64,000 nucleotides of DNA from Nitrospira sp. (GCA_018242665.1 JAFEBL010000006.1:124001-188000), one strand, 5' to 3'. Positions 46,359 through 56,834 are shown, counted from the stretch's first letter. Notes: generated from the sequence alone by a model not told the origin. Numbers and translations are program-made.

Positions 46359-46617
46359 GAATGATCGGGAAGAAGCGGCTTTTTGGGACACGCACGATTC
46401 GACTGAGTACGTGGACTACAGTCGCGCACAGCGAACAATCTTCCCGCGTCTGAAGCCTTCTACTGAAACGATTTCTCTTCGGCTACCAAAATCCTTGCTG
46501 GACCAGTTGAAGACATTGGCCAATAAACGCGACGTGCCCTATCAGACCCTTCTCAAGCTCTTCGTCCTCGAACGAGTCCAGGCTGAGCTCCAGCCAAAAT
46601 CCGCCAGGGCATCATAA
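46327..46617 (+). CDS. brnA: BrnA-family antitoxin (ribbon-helix-helix)
   Basis: This 96-aa protein has the Lys-rich beginning and EEAAFWDTHDSTEYVDYSRA typical of BrnA, and a C-terminal ribbon-helix-helix (ISLRLPKSLLDQLKTLANKRDVPYQTLLKLFV). BrnA binds BrnT and represses its own promoter. The start overlaps the toxin end, so translation is coupled. Confidence 0.92.
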   Translation: MKKLKKRPTFKNDREEAAFWDTHDSTEYVDYSRAQRTIFPRLKPSTETISLRLPKSLLDQLKTLANKRDVPYQTLLKLFVLERVQAELQPKSARAS

Positions 46618-46789
46618 GCAGACATCAATTGCCCAGACAGTCACCTCGCGCAGCGGGTCAAGGCGTGAGCGAACAGGCATACACTCGACAAACCTGCCCG
46701 TTCATTCCCCAACATATCTAAGGCGCGTCCGGCAGTATTGGCTCCCTGTCCTGTGGTATCCTGAACTCGTCTACACGGGAGGCTGTAGG

Positions 46790-48076
46790 ATGTCTCACTC
46801 CCGCACCATGCTATGCAGCGCCGCGCTCGTCGCGATGTGCGTCTCCACCTTCGCATTCCCTGATTCTCCAAGCCTTGCCTCCACCACCATATACACGTAC
46901 ACCAACGACGACGGTGTGCAGACCTTCACCAACGAGTTGGAGTCGGTACCGGAGAAATACCGCCCGCAACTCACGCAACAAACTATTGAGCGCGAGGCCG
47001 CTCCTGCTACCCCACCACCGACCGTAGTCGCCGATTCCCCAATCCGATCAGTCGATACGCGCACCATCACGGCCAACGGCGAATACCGAATGGGTGATCA
47101 TGACAATCGCGCCGATGCCATCCGACTGGCGACGGAAGCCGCGAAGCGAGACGCGCTGGAGCAGGTAGCCACATATGTCGAGCGCATCACGGAAGTGCGG
47201 AATCTGGATGTCACGCGGGATGATATCCGCAGCTTCACGGCGGGCATCGTGAAAGTGCTCGATCAGTCTGTCACCACGAGGCTGGAGCAAGACCGCGTCG
47301 TGGTTCGTGTCGACCTCACGGCGGAGATCGATCCCCATGATGTCACGCAAGCCATTGCAGCGCTCCGGGAGAACGACCAGGCCAGGCAGGAACTCCTCAC
47401 GCTTCAGGCAGAGACCGATCGGCTCCAGGCGCAAGTCGAGGACACCAACCGTGCCTTGGCTGCCGCCACAACTCCGTCCGACGTGCAACAATACACCGGC
47501 CAGCGGAAGGAGATGCTCGATCAATTGCAGGCCAACGCGCTCCTCTCACAAGCCTGGACAAGTTGGACCTATCCCACGCTCGGCTTTTACTCCTATCCGT
47601 GGTTCGGGGCGCCGGGGATTAACGGCTTGTTGCTCCAAGCACAACGTCTTTACCCAGGCCATCGCCATCTTCCGCTCGCGCAACGGACCATCACGGCGTA
47701 CAACAATACCGCTGCGCCCGCTCAGGCGCCGGGCTCCACGCCGCCGCACCCCTCGCTCCTGGTGCCGCCCCTGCCGCATCTATACCAGCACCAGGCTCCG
47801 CCGCTGCTCAACAGCCAGGGCCAGCAGGCCAAGGTCGGTGACGTGGTGGTGATTCCGACGCCACGGTCTGTGCCAACCACTCCGCAATACAGACCGCAGC
47901 CGCCGCCCTATCAGGTCCATCCCAACCATTTCTGGCGGCCCAGCCCGCCGAATATCCAAAGCATGCCGTCAGCTTCCCACCCCAGTCCCTCAGTCAGCAT
48001 GGCACCACGCGCCTCCAGTGGGTCGATGAGCAGTGGCGGCCACTCTCACGGCGGCGGAGGCCACCGCGGCCGCTGA
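46790..48076 (+). CDS. Secreted DUF4124-like and Pro-rich protein
   Basis: This 428-aa protein follows GGGAGGCTGTAGG. The signal peptide ends near LAST. IYTYTNDDGVQTFTNELESVPEKYR is a DUF4124 segment (about 33-60). Residues 95-190 resemble an LPP20/FlgT-like domain (ANGEYRMGDHDNRADAIRLATEAAKRDALEQVATYVE). A coiled-coil region (about 190-255) and a long Pro/His/Gln-rich tail ending GGHSHGGGGHRGR follow. The His-rich end could bind metal. It is an envelope protein of unknown role. Confidence 0.7.
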   Translation: MSHSRTMLCSAALVAMCVSTFAFPDSPSLASTTIYTYTNDDGVQTFTNELESVPEKYRPQLTQQTIEREAAPATPPPTVVADSPIRSVDTRTITANGEYRMGDHDNRADAIRLATEAAKRDALEQVATYVERITEVRNLDVTRDDIRSFTAGIVKVLDQSVTTRLEQDRVVVRVDLTAEIDPHDVTQAIAALRENDQARQELLTLQAETDRLQAQVEDTNRALAAATTPSDVQQYTGQRKEMLDQLQANALLSQAWTSWTYPTLGFYSYPWFGAPGINGLLLQAQRLYPGHRHLPLAQRTITAYNNTAAPAQAPGSTPPHPSLLVPPLPHLYQHQAPPLLNSQGQQAKVGDVVVIPTPRSVPTTPQYRPQPPPYQVHPNHFWRPSPPNIQSMPSASHPSPSVSMAPRASSGSMSSGGHSHGGGGHRGR

Positions 48077-48195
48077 CGCGGAGAGGAACCCCATCGCCTG
48101 ACGAGCCGGGCGGCCACAGCCTGCCGACCACAGGTCAGCAAGCGCGCCGCCAAATAAGAAGCGGATTGCAGACTGATTTCAGTTATAGTGACGGC

Positions 48196-49098
48196 ATGGC
48201 GTCCAGGTCGACTCACCACACAAGCCATGCCACGCCCCGCAGAAGCCGCGCTCGCCGACCTGTGACCTTCTCAGCACTCAGCCGGTTCATCTCCTCCCGC
48301 TGGCGAAACCTTCGCGCCCTCCTCCGTGCCGTAGGGAACACGCACCCTGTGCTCCGGATCGTCATCACCGTGGGACTCCTGATGGGATGTTGGCTTGGCG
48401 CCAACTGGACCTACCATGCGCTCAAGAAACCAACCGAAGTGTTCTTTCCCCTCCATAACACGTTGAACAAGAGCCCACACGAAACCTGGCGACAGTACGG
48501 TTCACTGTTCCTGAAACATGCGACACCGTCCGTTGCGCCTGAACTTCTTGCGGCGCTGGCGCAGGTGGAAGGCGCCGGCAATCCTATCGCGCGGACCTAC
48601 TGGCGGTGGCGCTGGTCGTGGAATCCGTTTGAATGGTATCGCCCGGCCTCCAGCGCCGTGGGGATGTACCAGATGACCGATGGCACGTTCCAGACCGCCA
48701 AACGTTATTGCGTCCATGACCATGCCGTCGTGCAGGATGGGCCTTGGCACGATCTGCGCTCCTGCTGGTTCAACAGCCTGTATAGCCGCGTGTTGCCAAG
48801 CCACGCGATCGAACTGACGGCAGCCTCCCTCGATCGCGACATCGCCTCGGCGCTCATGCTTCGCCGTGGGGCGCCTGCCGGTTCGCGACAACGGCAGGAC
48901 CTCGCCGCGGTCATCCATCTGTGCGGAGCCGGGGCCGGGCGGGATTTTGCTGCCAGGGGATTCCATCTCACACCTCACCAGCAATGTGGCGACCATGATG
49001 TCGCGACCTATCTCGGCCAGGTGCGCGGACTCACGCAGCGGTTTGCCAAGCTGGCAAGGGGCGCGCAGGGCCCAACCACGCTGGTGAGGGCCCGTTGA
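48196..49098 (+). CDS. Lytic transglycosylase-like membrane protein
   Basis: This 300-aa protein starts at MASRSTHHT; a TTG 30 bases earlier is less likely. A basic tail and one membrane helix (VLRIVITVGLLMGCWLGANW) precede a lysozyme-like SLT domain: LLAALAQVEGAGNPIART with the putative catalytic Glu and SSAVGMYQMTDGTFQTAKRYC, followed by ARGFHLTPHQQCGDHDVATYL. It would cut peptidoglycan from the periplasmic side. The family is supported by the Glu and GMYQ motifs. Confidence 0.78.
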   Translation: MASRSTHHTSHATPRRSRARRPVTFSALSRFISSRWRNLRALLRAVGNTHPVLRIVITVGLLMGCWLGANWTYHALKKPTEVFFPLHNTLNKSPHETWRQYGSLFLKHATPSVAPELLAALAQVEGAGNPIARTYWRWRWSWNPFEWYRPASSAVGMYQMTDGTFQTAKRYCVHDHAVVQDGPWHDLRSCWFNSLYSRVLPSHAIELTAASLDRDIASALMLRRGAPAGSRQRQDLAAVIHLCGAGAGRDFAARGFHLTPHQQCGDHDVATYLGQVRGLTQRFAKLARGAQGPTTLVRAR

Positions 49099-49135
49099 TC
49101 CTCGGACTAGGGGGTTCCCTAGTGACTCTCTGGGG

Positions 49136-50656
49136 ATGTCTGAGATCAATCTACTTCTCACCATGACTCCTCGCTCCGCTGTCTCTATCTCGATCGGCCG
49201 TCTGATTCTTTGCTCACTGCTCTGGTGCCTCCCCGGTCCAGCGACGACCTCTTCAGAGGCGGGACCAGTGTCGGAGGCCGAGCAGGGCCCTCGCGTTGAG
49301 ATGGTTGGACCGCCGGCCTCGGGCGAGCAGGCTGCCCCTTCGCACCGTCTTGATTGGGAGAGCGGCCGCGGGCGCAGCTATGTCATCCCTGCCGCCGAGG
49401 TCCTGACGTACATCTTCCTCTTGAACCAATACGATCGCCATTTCGTCGAACCGCGGGAGGCTTATCGAACCAGCGGCAGCACCATTCATCAGCATCTCAC
49501 CGACTCGAAGTGGGTCATCGATAACGATCAGTTCAAGGTCAACCAGTTCCTCCACCCGTATGGCGGCAGCGTGTATTACGGACTCGCTCGTTCATCCGGC
49601 CTTTCCTTTTGGGAATCCTTTCTCTACAGCACGGCGGGCAGCTTTGTGTGGGAGATCGCAGGGGAACGGACGAATCCTTCGATCAACGACATGATCGCCA
49701 CGCCGATCGGTGGCAGTCTCCTGGGAGAAGCCCTGTTCCGCATGGCGAGCCTGGTACTCGAAACTGACGACGGACGCCCGGGGTTCTTTCGCGAAGTGGC
49801 CGCCGCCGTTATTTCCCCGCCCACCGGATTTAACCGTCTCGTGTTCGGCAGCCGATTCGACGCGGTCTTTCCCAGCTACAAACCCGCCACGTTTTTCAGA
49901 TTGGAGGCCGGCGGCACGCTCACCTCCAGCAGCCACAATGTCTCATCCAGCGTGCGCGAGCATGGTGCGGTCGGCGACCTGACGTTGACCTACGGCCTCC
50001 CGGGCAAACGGGGCTATCAGTACGCGCGGCCCTTCGACTATTTTGACTTCCACGTCACCGCCGTCACTGCCAACACGCTGGAAAGCTTGAATACCCGTGG
50101 GCTTCTGGCGGGAACCACGTATGCCTCGGGCGACCAGACCCGTGGCCTGTGGGGCCTATTCGGCAGTTATGACTATATTTCGCCACAGGTATTCAGGGTG
50201 TCGAGCACCGCGCTCTCGCTGGGGACCGTCTGGCAGACCTGGCTGTCCGACGGCATTGCGTTACAGGGAACTGCACTGGGCGGAGGAGGATATGGCGCGG
50301 CCGGCAGCATCAAACGCCGCGAGGAACGGGATTATCACTACGGCCTCACGCCGCAGGCGCTGCTCGCCATCCGGCTCATCTTCGGCAACCGGGCCATGAT
50401 CGACTTCACCGGGCGGGAATACTATGTGAGTCGCGTGCTTTCCCAGGAAGGCAACGGCCAGGAGAACATCATGCGTGGCGACGCGGCGTTTACCCTGCGC
50501 CTGTTCGACCGGCACGGCATCGCGCTGCGTTATGCGGTGGCTCAGCGCAACGCCAGTTACCCGAATGTTGAATATCGCGATCAGACCGTGAGCACGGTCA
50601 GCTTGATGTACGTACTGCTTGGGGCATCGGGATTCGGGGCGGTGGACTGGCGTTGA
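49136..50656 (+). CDS. Outer-membrane DUF3943 protein
   Basis: This 506-aa protein follows closely after the transglycosylase-like gene. The signal peptide (about 10-45) leads to the DUF3943 core: KWVIDNDQFKVNQFLHPYGGSVYYGLARSSGLSFWESFLYSTAGSFVWEI, then ATPIGGSLLGEALFR. The C-terminal half shows repeated amphipathic strands ending in an aromatic, typical of a beta-barrel. The family is unassigned, perhaps a lipid or surface structure assembly protein. Confidence 0.8.
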   Translation: MSEINLLLTMTPRSAVSISIGRLILCSLLWCLPGPATTSSEAGPVSEAEQGPRVEMVGPPASGEQAAPSHRLDWESGRGRSYVIPAAEVLTYIFLLNQYDRHFVEPREAYRTSGSTIHQHLTDSKWVIDNDQFKVNQFLHPYGGSVYYGLARSSGLSFWESFLYSTAGSFVWEIAGERTNPSINDMIATPIGGSLLGEALFRMASLVLETDDGRPGFFREVAAAVISPPTGFNRLVFGSRFDAVFPSYKPATFFRLEAGGTLTSSSHNVSSSVREHGAVGDLTLTYGLPGKRGYQYARPFDYFDFHVTAVTANTLESLNTRGLLAGTTYASGDQTRGLWGLFGSYDYISPQVFRVSSTALSLGTVWQTWLSDGIALQGTALGGGGYGAAGSIKRREERDYHYGLTPQALLAIRLIFGNRAMIDFTGREYYVSRVLSQEGNGQENIMRGDAAFTLRLFDRHGIALRYAVAQRNASYPNVEYRDQTVSTVSLMYVLLGASGFGAVDWR

Positions 50657-50721
50657 GCGAGTGCGGCGGACCCCGTCAGCGGACATCTCGGCGGCTGCTC
50701 ACACAAGAAGCTACGGAGTAC

Positions 50722-51783
50722 TCAGGACATTCCATGCTGCGCGCGGCCGATCGGGCCGTCATAGCGGTTGGTCGATTTAAAGAGTTCGAACCGGCCGTCC
50801 TTCGCATAGAGAGTCACGCGCGCGCGCAACCCTTCCATCTCGGTCACCGTCATGGGAGTGAAGCGGCGCACGATGTCGAGATTTTGCTTGAGGACCTGCG
50901 GTGAATCGATCCCGCTAACCAACGAGGCGATCGGCAGGCTCAGCACATACCGGATCGCCTCTTGCGGCGTCACGACTCCCTGTTTGATCGGCTCGGCATT
51001 GCCGGTCAGACTTTTCATGCCCAATGGGGCAATCCCGCGCTGGTTCAGCACCGGCAGCACCTCATGTTCAAAACTGCGATAGGTCCCGTCGAACACGTTC
51101 AACGGCATCTGGCAGGTGTCGAACGGAAAGTCGTGCGACAGCATCTTGAGGTGAATCTTCGGATGCTTGTGGCCGGTGAAACCGACGAAGCGTACTTTTC
51201 CCTGCTGCTTCGCCTCCAGCAACGCATCCACCGCGCCGTGAGGGACGAAGTGCCGATCGGGGTCGTCTTCGTACACCACTTCGTGGATCTGCCAGAGATC
51301 CAGATAGTCGGTCTTTAAACGGCGCAGTGATTCCTCCAATTGCTGCATGGCAACCTTCTTGTCGCGGCCATGCGAACAGACCTTGGTCATGAGGAAGACC
51401 TGCTGCCGCTTGCCCTGCAGGCCCTTCCCCATCAATTCCTCGCTGCGCCCACCGTTGTATTCCCAGGCGTTGTCGAGGAAGGTCATGCCGGCATCGATGG
51501 CTTCGTGGAGAATGCGAATGGCTTCGGTCTCGTCCTGGTTGCGGCCCCAATGCGCGCCGCCGAAACACATCGCCGACACGTTCACGCCGGTCTTCCCGAG
51601 CGGGCGGAGCGGGATGTCGCCGGTTGCCGCTCCGGGAGGAACCGTATCTCCGGCCAAGGCCTCGGCCAGATGGCCGGGCCCGCCAAGGGCCAGGAGAGAA
51701 CCGGTCAGACCCAGTCGCTTCAAGAGCTGACGCCGGTCAAGCGGCGTGGACCACATGGTCGGATGTGTATGCTTGGGCGCCAT
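50722..51783 (-). CDS. Aldo/keto reductase with Tat-type signal
   Basis: This 353-aa protein has a twin-arginine-like start DRRQLLKRLGLTG (about 16-28) followed by hydrophobic residues, so it may be exported folded. The AKR fold has LGKTGVNVSAMCFGGAHWG, catalytic Tyr in DNAWEYNGGRSEE, Lys in VFLMTKVC and His in DLWQIHEVVY. It reduces a carbonyl with NAD(P)H. It is the last gene of the ackA-xfp operon, 81 bases after the HAD gene. Confidence 0.9.
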   Translation of the reverse strand: MAPKHTHPTMWSTPLDRRQLLKRLGLTGSLLALGGPGHLAEALAGDTVPPGAATGDIPLRPLGKTGVNVSAMCFGGAHWGRNQDETEAIRILHEAIDAGMTFLDNAWEYNGGRSEELMGKGLQGKRQQVFLMTKVCSHGRDKKVAMQQLEESLRRLKTDYLDLWQIHEVVYEDDPDRHFVPHGAVDALLEAKQQGKVRFVGFTGHKHPKIHLKMLSHDFPFDTCQMPLNVFDGTYRSFEHEVLPVLNQRGIAPLGMKSLTGNAEPIKQGVVTPQEAIRYVLSLPIASLVSGIDSPQVLKQNLDIVRRFTPMTVTEMEGLRARVTLYAKDGRFELFKSTNRYDGPIGRAQHGMS

Positions 51784-51864
51784 AGATGACCTGCCCTGGT
51801 GGAGGTGGACTTCTACGCTACGATTCGGCTACGTCGATGTCAATCGCACGAAACCGCCGCGAGA

Positions 51865-52548
51865 TCACGGCCGGCGCGCGGCCGCCAGCAACGACGGCTG
51901 ATCAATTTTCAACAGATCGCCGATACAATCAATCGAGAGATCGGCGGCCGGAAACGTGCGCAGCACCTCGGGGTCGGTGGCATAGTGTCCTTGGCGTGGG
52001 AACACCGTGGTGACCCGTTCGCCCCAGTACTGTTTCACGGCCGTGAGAATGCGTAACTTATCGTCGACCAGCACATAGTGGTCGGCCGGATACCGTTGCT
52101 CGACATCATCTAGTTCCCGCTCCTTGTGAATGTAGATGAGGACATGACCCTCCACCACCTCATACAGCCCGGAGCGATCGATCTTGCGAGGCTGAAAGAC
52201 CACGTCACCGTCTGACAGAATCACGGGCCTGCCCCACCCTGCGGCCTGCCGCACGACCTCATAGGCCTGCGGAAACACCCGCTCGGCGAAGGGATAGTTC
52301 AGCAGAAACCGTGAGAGCGTGAGCAGATGCGGGTCGCGCGGATAGGCCTGCCGATAGCGCTGCAGCGCGCCGAGATAGTCGACGTAGCCCAGTTGCTCCC
52401 GCAACTCTTCGAAGATGGCCCAGTACTGCCGCTCCCCCTTGGTGCCGATTTCTTCATCCAGGTGCTGCGTGAGATCGACGGCGATCCGGTCATTGTCCAG
52501 CAGCGTATTATCCACATCAAAGAGTACGACCACCGTTGGTTTCGCCAT
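51865..52548 (-). CDS. HAD-family phosphatase
   Basis: This 227-aa protein starts at MAKPTVVVLFDVDNT (52548), four bases after the xfp stop. The nucleophile motif DVDNT (Asp of FDVDNTLLD), motif II GRPVILSDGD, and the acid LVDDK with Lys indicate a haloacid-dehalogenase phosphatase. A cap region with YRQAYPRDPHLLTLSRFL sits between. The substrate may be a sugar phosphate, given the phosphoketolase neighbour. Confidence 0.85.
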   Translation of the reverse strand: MAKPTVVVLFDVDNTLLDNDRIAVDLTQHLDEEIGTKGERQYWAIFEELREQLGYVDYLGALQRYRQAYPRDPHLLTLSRFLLNYPFAERVFPQAYEVVRQAAGWGRPVILSDGDVVFQPRKIDRSGLYEVVEGHVLIYIHKERELDDVEQRYPADHYVLVDDKLRILTAVKQYWGERVTTVFPRQGHYATDPEVLRTFPAADLSIDCIGDLLKIDQPSLLAAARRP

Positions 52549-52552
52549 GGTG

Positions 52553-54928
52553 TCAGCGCTTTCCACTCCATTTCCAGTTTCGGATCTCCGGCAGGTCGGT
52601 CCCGTGTATCTGGATGTACTGCTTGTGCTGCATGCGTTTGTCACGCATCTCCTGTTTGAGATAGGCAGCGCGAGCGCCGAGTTGCGGCACGCGGTCCACC
52701 ACATCGGACACGAGATGGAACCGGTCCAAATCGTTCAGCACGACCATGTCGAACGGCGTCGTGGTCGTCCCTTCCTCCTTGTAACCTCGCACATGCAGAT
52801 TGTCATGGTTGGTCCGCCGGTAGGTCAGGCGGTGAATCAACCAGGGATAGCCGTGAAACGCGAAGATGATCGGCTTGTCGATCGTGAACAGGGCGTCGAA
52901 GTCCTTGTCGGGCAGGCCATGGGGATGTTCGCTGGCCGGCTGCAGCTTCATCAGATCGACGACATTGACCACGCGCACCTTGAGATTGGGCTGGGCACTT
53001 CGCAAGATCTCCACCGCCGCCAGCGTCTCCATCGTGGGCACATCCCCGCAACAGGCCATCACCACATCGGGATCGTTCCCACGATCGTTGCTCGCCCATT
53101 CCCAAATCCCGATGCCGGCGGCGCAGTGCAGGACGGCGGATTCCATATCGAGCCATTGGGGCGCTGGTTGCTTGCCCGCGACCAGCACGTTCACACAATC
53201 CCGGCTCCGCAGGCAATGATCCGTCACCGAAAGCAACGTGTTGGCATCCGGCGGCAGATAGACACGGATGACTTCGGCTTTTTTATTCACCACGTGGTCG
53301 ATGAATCCCGGATCTTGATGGCTGAATCCATTGTGATCCTGCCGCCACACATGCGAGGTCAGCAAATAATTGAGCGAGGCGATCGGCCGGCGCCAGGGAA
53401 TTTCGCGAGAGGTCTTCAACCATTTCGCATGTTGATTGAACATGGAATCGACAATATGAATGAACGCCTCGTAGCAATTCATAAACCCATGGCGGCCGGT
53501 CAACAGATAGCCCTCGAGCCAACCCTGACACAAATGCTCGCTCAAGATCTCCATCACGCGCCCATCATGCGCCACATGTTCGTCGCTCGGGAGAATTTGT
53601 TCCATCGAACACCGGTCGGACACCTCGAACACCGCCCCCCACCGATTCGAGGCCGTCTCGTCCGGCCCGAATAACCGGAAGTTAGTTGGATTCTGCTTCA
53701 GGATATCGCGGAGGAAGAGGCCCTGCACCCTGGTCGCTTCGGCCATGTCGGCGCCGGGCTTGACGACCGGCACGGCATATTGCCGAAAGTCCGGCAGATG
53801 CAGATCGCGCAGCAGACCGCCGCCATTGGCGCAGGCAATGGCCCCCATGCGCCGCTCCCCCTTCGGGGCAAGCGACGCCAGTTCCGGCGTGAGCCGTCCC
53901 GACGCATCGAACAACTCCTCCGGCTTGTAGCTCTTCAACCAGGCTTCCAATTGCGCGACATGCTCCGGTTTGTCCATATCTCCCATCGGAACCTGATGGG
54001 AGCGGAAGCTGCCTTCCGTCTGCTTGCCGTCCACTTCCTTGGGGCCGGTCCAGCCCTTCGGTGACCGCAGGACGATCATGGGCCAACGCGGTCGAGTCGT
54101 GAATCCCTTGGTGCGGGCCTCCTGTTGAATATGCGCGATGGTCGCCACGATCTCATCCAACGTGGACGCCATGAGCCGATGCATGGTCTCCGGATCGTCG
54201 CCCTCCACAAAAAACGGCTGGTGGCCGTACCCGATCAACAGCGATTCCAGTTCATCCGGCGGCATGCGAGCAAGCACGGTCGGGCCGGCAATTTTGTAGC
54301 CATTCAGATGCAGAATCGGCAGCACGGCGCCGTCACGCACCGGATTCACAAACTTATTCCCATGCCAGCTCCCGGCCAGCGGACCGGTTTCCGCCTCTCC
54401 GTCGCCGATCACACAGGCCACGAGCAACTCCGGATGATCGAACGCGGCGCCGTACGCATGGGCCAAGGAATACCCCAACTCGCCGCCCTCATGAATGGAG
54501 CCCGGCGTTTCCGGCGCGACATGGCTCGGAATGCCACCGGGAAAAGAGAATTGCTTGAAGAGGCGCTGCATTCCCGCCTCATCCTGGGAAATATTGGGAT
54601 AGACCTCACTGTACGTCCCCTCGAGATAGACATTCGCAACCATCCCAGGCCCGCCATGGCCTGGGCCCGCGATGTACAGCACCGGCAGGTTCCGCTCCTT
54701 GATGATGCGATTGAGATGGACGTAGATAAAGTTCAGTCCCGGCGTCGTCCCCCAATGGCCGAGCAGGCGCGGCTTGATATGTTCACGCTTTAGCGGCTGC
54801 TTGAGTAAAGGATTGTCATACAAATAGATCTGCCCGACGGACAAATAATTCGCCGCGCGCCAGTAGGCATGGATTCGCTCGACCATGTCGGGGCTCAGTG
54901 GTTGACTGACCGGCTTCGTCTGGTTCAT
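52553..54928 (-). CDS. xfp: Phosphoketolase (xylulose-5-phosphate/fructose-6-phosphate)
   Basis: This protein is 791 aa, the family's usual size. The TPP motif region [19 protein letters not shown] is clear, with the segment [27 protein letters not shown] before it. [10 protein letters not shown], the GPDE stretch [13 protein letters not shown] and the C-terminal [15 protein letters not shown] fit. It splits xylulose-5-P or fructose-6-P with Pi to acetyl-phosphate. Acetate kinase upstream then makes ATP and acetate. The start MNQTKPVSQ has GGGGG upstream. Confidence 0.97.
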   Translation of the reverse strand: MNQTKPVSQPLSPDMVERIHAYWRAANYLSVGQIYLYDNPLLKQPLKREHIKPRLLGHWGTTPGLNFIYVHLNRIIKERNLPVLYIAGPGHGGPGMVANVYLEGTYSEVYPNISQDEAGMQRLFKQFSFPGGIPSHVAPETPGSIHEGGELGYSLAHAYGAAFDHPELLVACVIGDGEAETGPLAGSWHGNKFVNPVRDGAVLPILHLNGYKIAGPTVLARMPPDELESLLIGYGHQPFFVEGDDPETMHRLMASTLDEIVATIAHIQQEARTKGFTTRPRWPMIVLRSPKGWTGPKEVDGKQTEGSFRSHQVPMGDMDKPEHVAQLEAWLKSYKPEELFDASGRLTPELASLAPKGERRMGAIACANGGGLLRDLHLPDFRQYAVPVVKPGADMAEATRVQGLFLRDILKQNPTNFRLFGPDETASNRWGAVFEVSDRCSMEQILPSDEHVAHDGRVMEILSEHLCQGWLEGYLLTGRHGFMNCYEAFIHIVDSMFNQHAKWLKTSREIPWRRPIASLNYLLTSHVWRQDHNGFSHQDPGFIDHVVNKKAEVIRVYLPPDANTLLSVTDHCLRSRDCVNVLVAGKQPAPQWLDMESAVLHCAAGIGIWEWASNDRGNDPDVVMACCGDVPTMETLAAVEILRSAQPNLKVRVVNVVDLMKLQPASEHPHGLPDKDFDALFTIDKPIIFAFHGYPWLIHRLTYRRTNHDNLHVRGYKEEGTTTTPFDMVVLNDLDRFHLVSDVVDRVPQLGARAAYLKQEMRDKRMQHKQYIQIHGTDLPEIRNWKWSGKR

Positions 54929-55003
54929 GCGTTCCCCCATTTCAGATTCATGCTGCGTGACGGGTCGCCGCTTCACGATGACGACCAAGACGGTCGCATT
55001 CGG

Positions 55004-56215
55004 TCATTGACCGGCATTGAGCGCCAACACCCTGCACAACGACCGGGCTATCTGACTTTCTTCGTCGGTCTTGATCACCCGCAGCGTTACACGACTCTCT
55101 CGGCTCGAAATGATCGGTGCATTGGCCTCGTTCCGCACCGGATCCACGTGAATCCCGAGAAACTCCAGGCCTTCGCACATCCGCGCCCGCACGACCGCTG
55201 CATGTTCGCCGATGCCACCGCTGAAGACAAGTTGATCCAAACCGCCCAACGCCGCGGCATAGGCCCCGAGATACTTTTTCCCCTGATAACACAACAGGGC
55301 CACCGCATCAGCCGCACGCGTATCGTGGCGTTCCTGCGCAAGCAGATCGCGGAGATCGGGGCTCAGTTCCGAGAGCCCCAAGAGGCCTGACTGTGTATTC
55401 ACCATATGGTGGAATTGGTCTGCCGTCAGACCTTCCGTCCTGGCCAAATAGGACACGAGGCCCGGATCGAGGTCGCCGGACCTGGTGCTCATCGGCAGAC
55501 CGGAGGCAGGCGTGAAGCCCATGCTCGTGTCGATACTGACGCCATCCCGCACGGCCGCCATGCTGGCGCCATTACCCAGATGAGCGAGAATCACCTTCCC
55601 GCGCGCGGCCTCTCGTCCGGCCACCCGTTCCAATTCCTCCATGAGAAAGGCATACGACAAGCCGTGGAATCCATACCGTCGAACTCCCTGTTTCTCGTAC
55701 CGGCGCGGGATCGCCATCAATCGAGCCACCGGCGGCAGATGTTGGTGAAACCCCGTATCGAAACAGGCCACCTGTCGCGCCTGCGGATACTGATCCGCAC
55801 AGGCCTCAATCAGTGCAAGTTCCGCCGGGAGATGTTCCGGATCGTAGGGACTTAACCGCCGCAAGGCCTCGATCATCTCCGCCGATACCACCTCGGGATC
55901 GGCATAGCGACTTCCGCCATGGACCACCCGATGACCAATGGCCTGAATGGCCTCGCCTGTGCCGCTGGTCGTGAGGTGCTCGATCAACAATCGCGCAGCC
56001 TCCGCATGGTTCGGCACCGGAACACTGCGGCCGGTCTCTCGACCGGTTGCAGGGTCCATCAGCGTGATGGTGCCGTCCGGAAGCCCGATGCGCTCGATGC
56101 GGCCTGCCTCCGTGCGAATCGGCGGCATGCCCACTCGAAACAGCGCCCATTTCACACTGGATGACCCGGCGTTGACGGTGAGCAAGGCCGAGGCATCACG
56201 ATCGGCTTGGGACAT
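55004..56215 (-). CDS. ackA: Acetate kinase
   Basis: This 403-aa protein starts at MSQADRDASALL with AAAGGAT upstream. Motifs are NAGSSSVKWALF (1st signature), GHRVVHGGSRYADP, ACFDTGFHQHLPPVARLMAIP with catalytic residues, HLGNGASMAAVRDG and FSGGIGEHAAVVRARM near the end. It converts acetyl-phosphate plus ADP to acetate plus ATP. It is the first gene of the phosphoketolase operon, 75 bases before xfp. Confidence 0.97.
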   Translation of the reverse strand: MSQADRDASALLTVNAGSSSVKWALFRVGMPPIRTEAGRIERIGLPDGTITLMDPATGRETGRSVPVPNHAEAARLLIEHLTTSGTGEAIQAIGHRVVHGGSRYADPEVVSAEMIEALRRLSPYDPEHLPAELALIEACADQYPQARQVACFDTGFHQHLPPVARLMAIPRRYEKQGVRRYGFHGLSYAFLMEELERVAGREAARGKVILAHLGNGASMAAVRDGVSIDTSMGFTPASGLPMSTRSGDLDPGLVSYLARTEGLTADQFHHMVNTQSGLLGLSELSPDLRDLLAQERHDTRAADAVALLCYQGKKYLGAYAAALGGLDQLVFSGGIGEHAAVVRARMCEGLEFLGIHVDPVRNEANAPIISSRESRVTLRVIKTDEESQIARSLCRVLALNAGQ

Positions 56216-56384
56216 GCGCATCCTTTCGTGTGCTCTCACCATAGAGCGACCATGGGATCTGCGCAACCGGAAAATCTCCGCCCCTCCGACCAGAGACCAT
56301 CCCGGTTACACCTAGGTCTTCTGCCCGGGCCCTCCAAGGGAGAGCGCTAGGTCCAACTCGATCGTCAACGCGGTATGGTAGAGC

Positions 56385-56684
56385 ATGTTCGCGCGCATAC
56401 TTGGCCTCGTCATCCTCGCCTTCCCTTACACGATACCGGCCGGCCTTGCTGCCGCGGCGGCCCCGTCCGCAGAAGCTGCCCTACTTGGCGGAACGGTTGT
56501 GTCGATCGACCAAGAGGCCCTGCTACTCACCATTCTGTTCCCCACGGGAGAATCGCGCGCGCTCCCTGTTCGCGACCCTCGCCTCCTGCACGGCCTGAGC
56601 GTTGGCGACCACGTCACGTTCGAACTCAATCACGAACACACCTTGATCAAGATCACCAAGCTGCCGACAGACCCGGCCAACTGA
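56385..56684 (+). CDS. Small secreted protein of unknown function
   Basis: This protein is 99 aa. Its signal peptide (FARILGLVILAFPYTIPAGLAAAAA) is followed by a small beta-type domain GGTVVSIDQEALLLTILFPTGESRALPVRDPRLLHGLSVGDHVTFEL, which resembles an OB/DUF5666-like fold. No family name is claimed. It is divergent from ackA, 169 bases away. Confidence 0.6.
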   Translation: MFARILGLVILAFPYTIPAGLAAAAAPSAEAALLGGTVVSIDQEALLLTILFPTGESRALPVRDPRLLHGLSVGDHVTFELNHEHTLIKITKLPTDPAN

Positions 56685-56834
56685 CTCCACCAACTCCCAG
56701 GGTCCCCTCACCCAACTCTCCATCCGCAAATAGCCAACCTTCGCCCCAGACGATACCAGTAGGAATTCTTGTATAATCGAAGCCTTCAGATTTCGGGTTG
56801 CCACCTTGTTCACGTTGAGTCAATCGGAGGCTCC

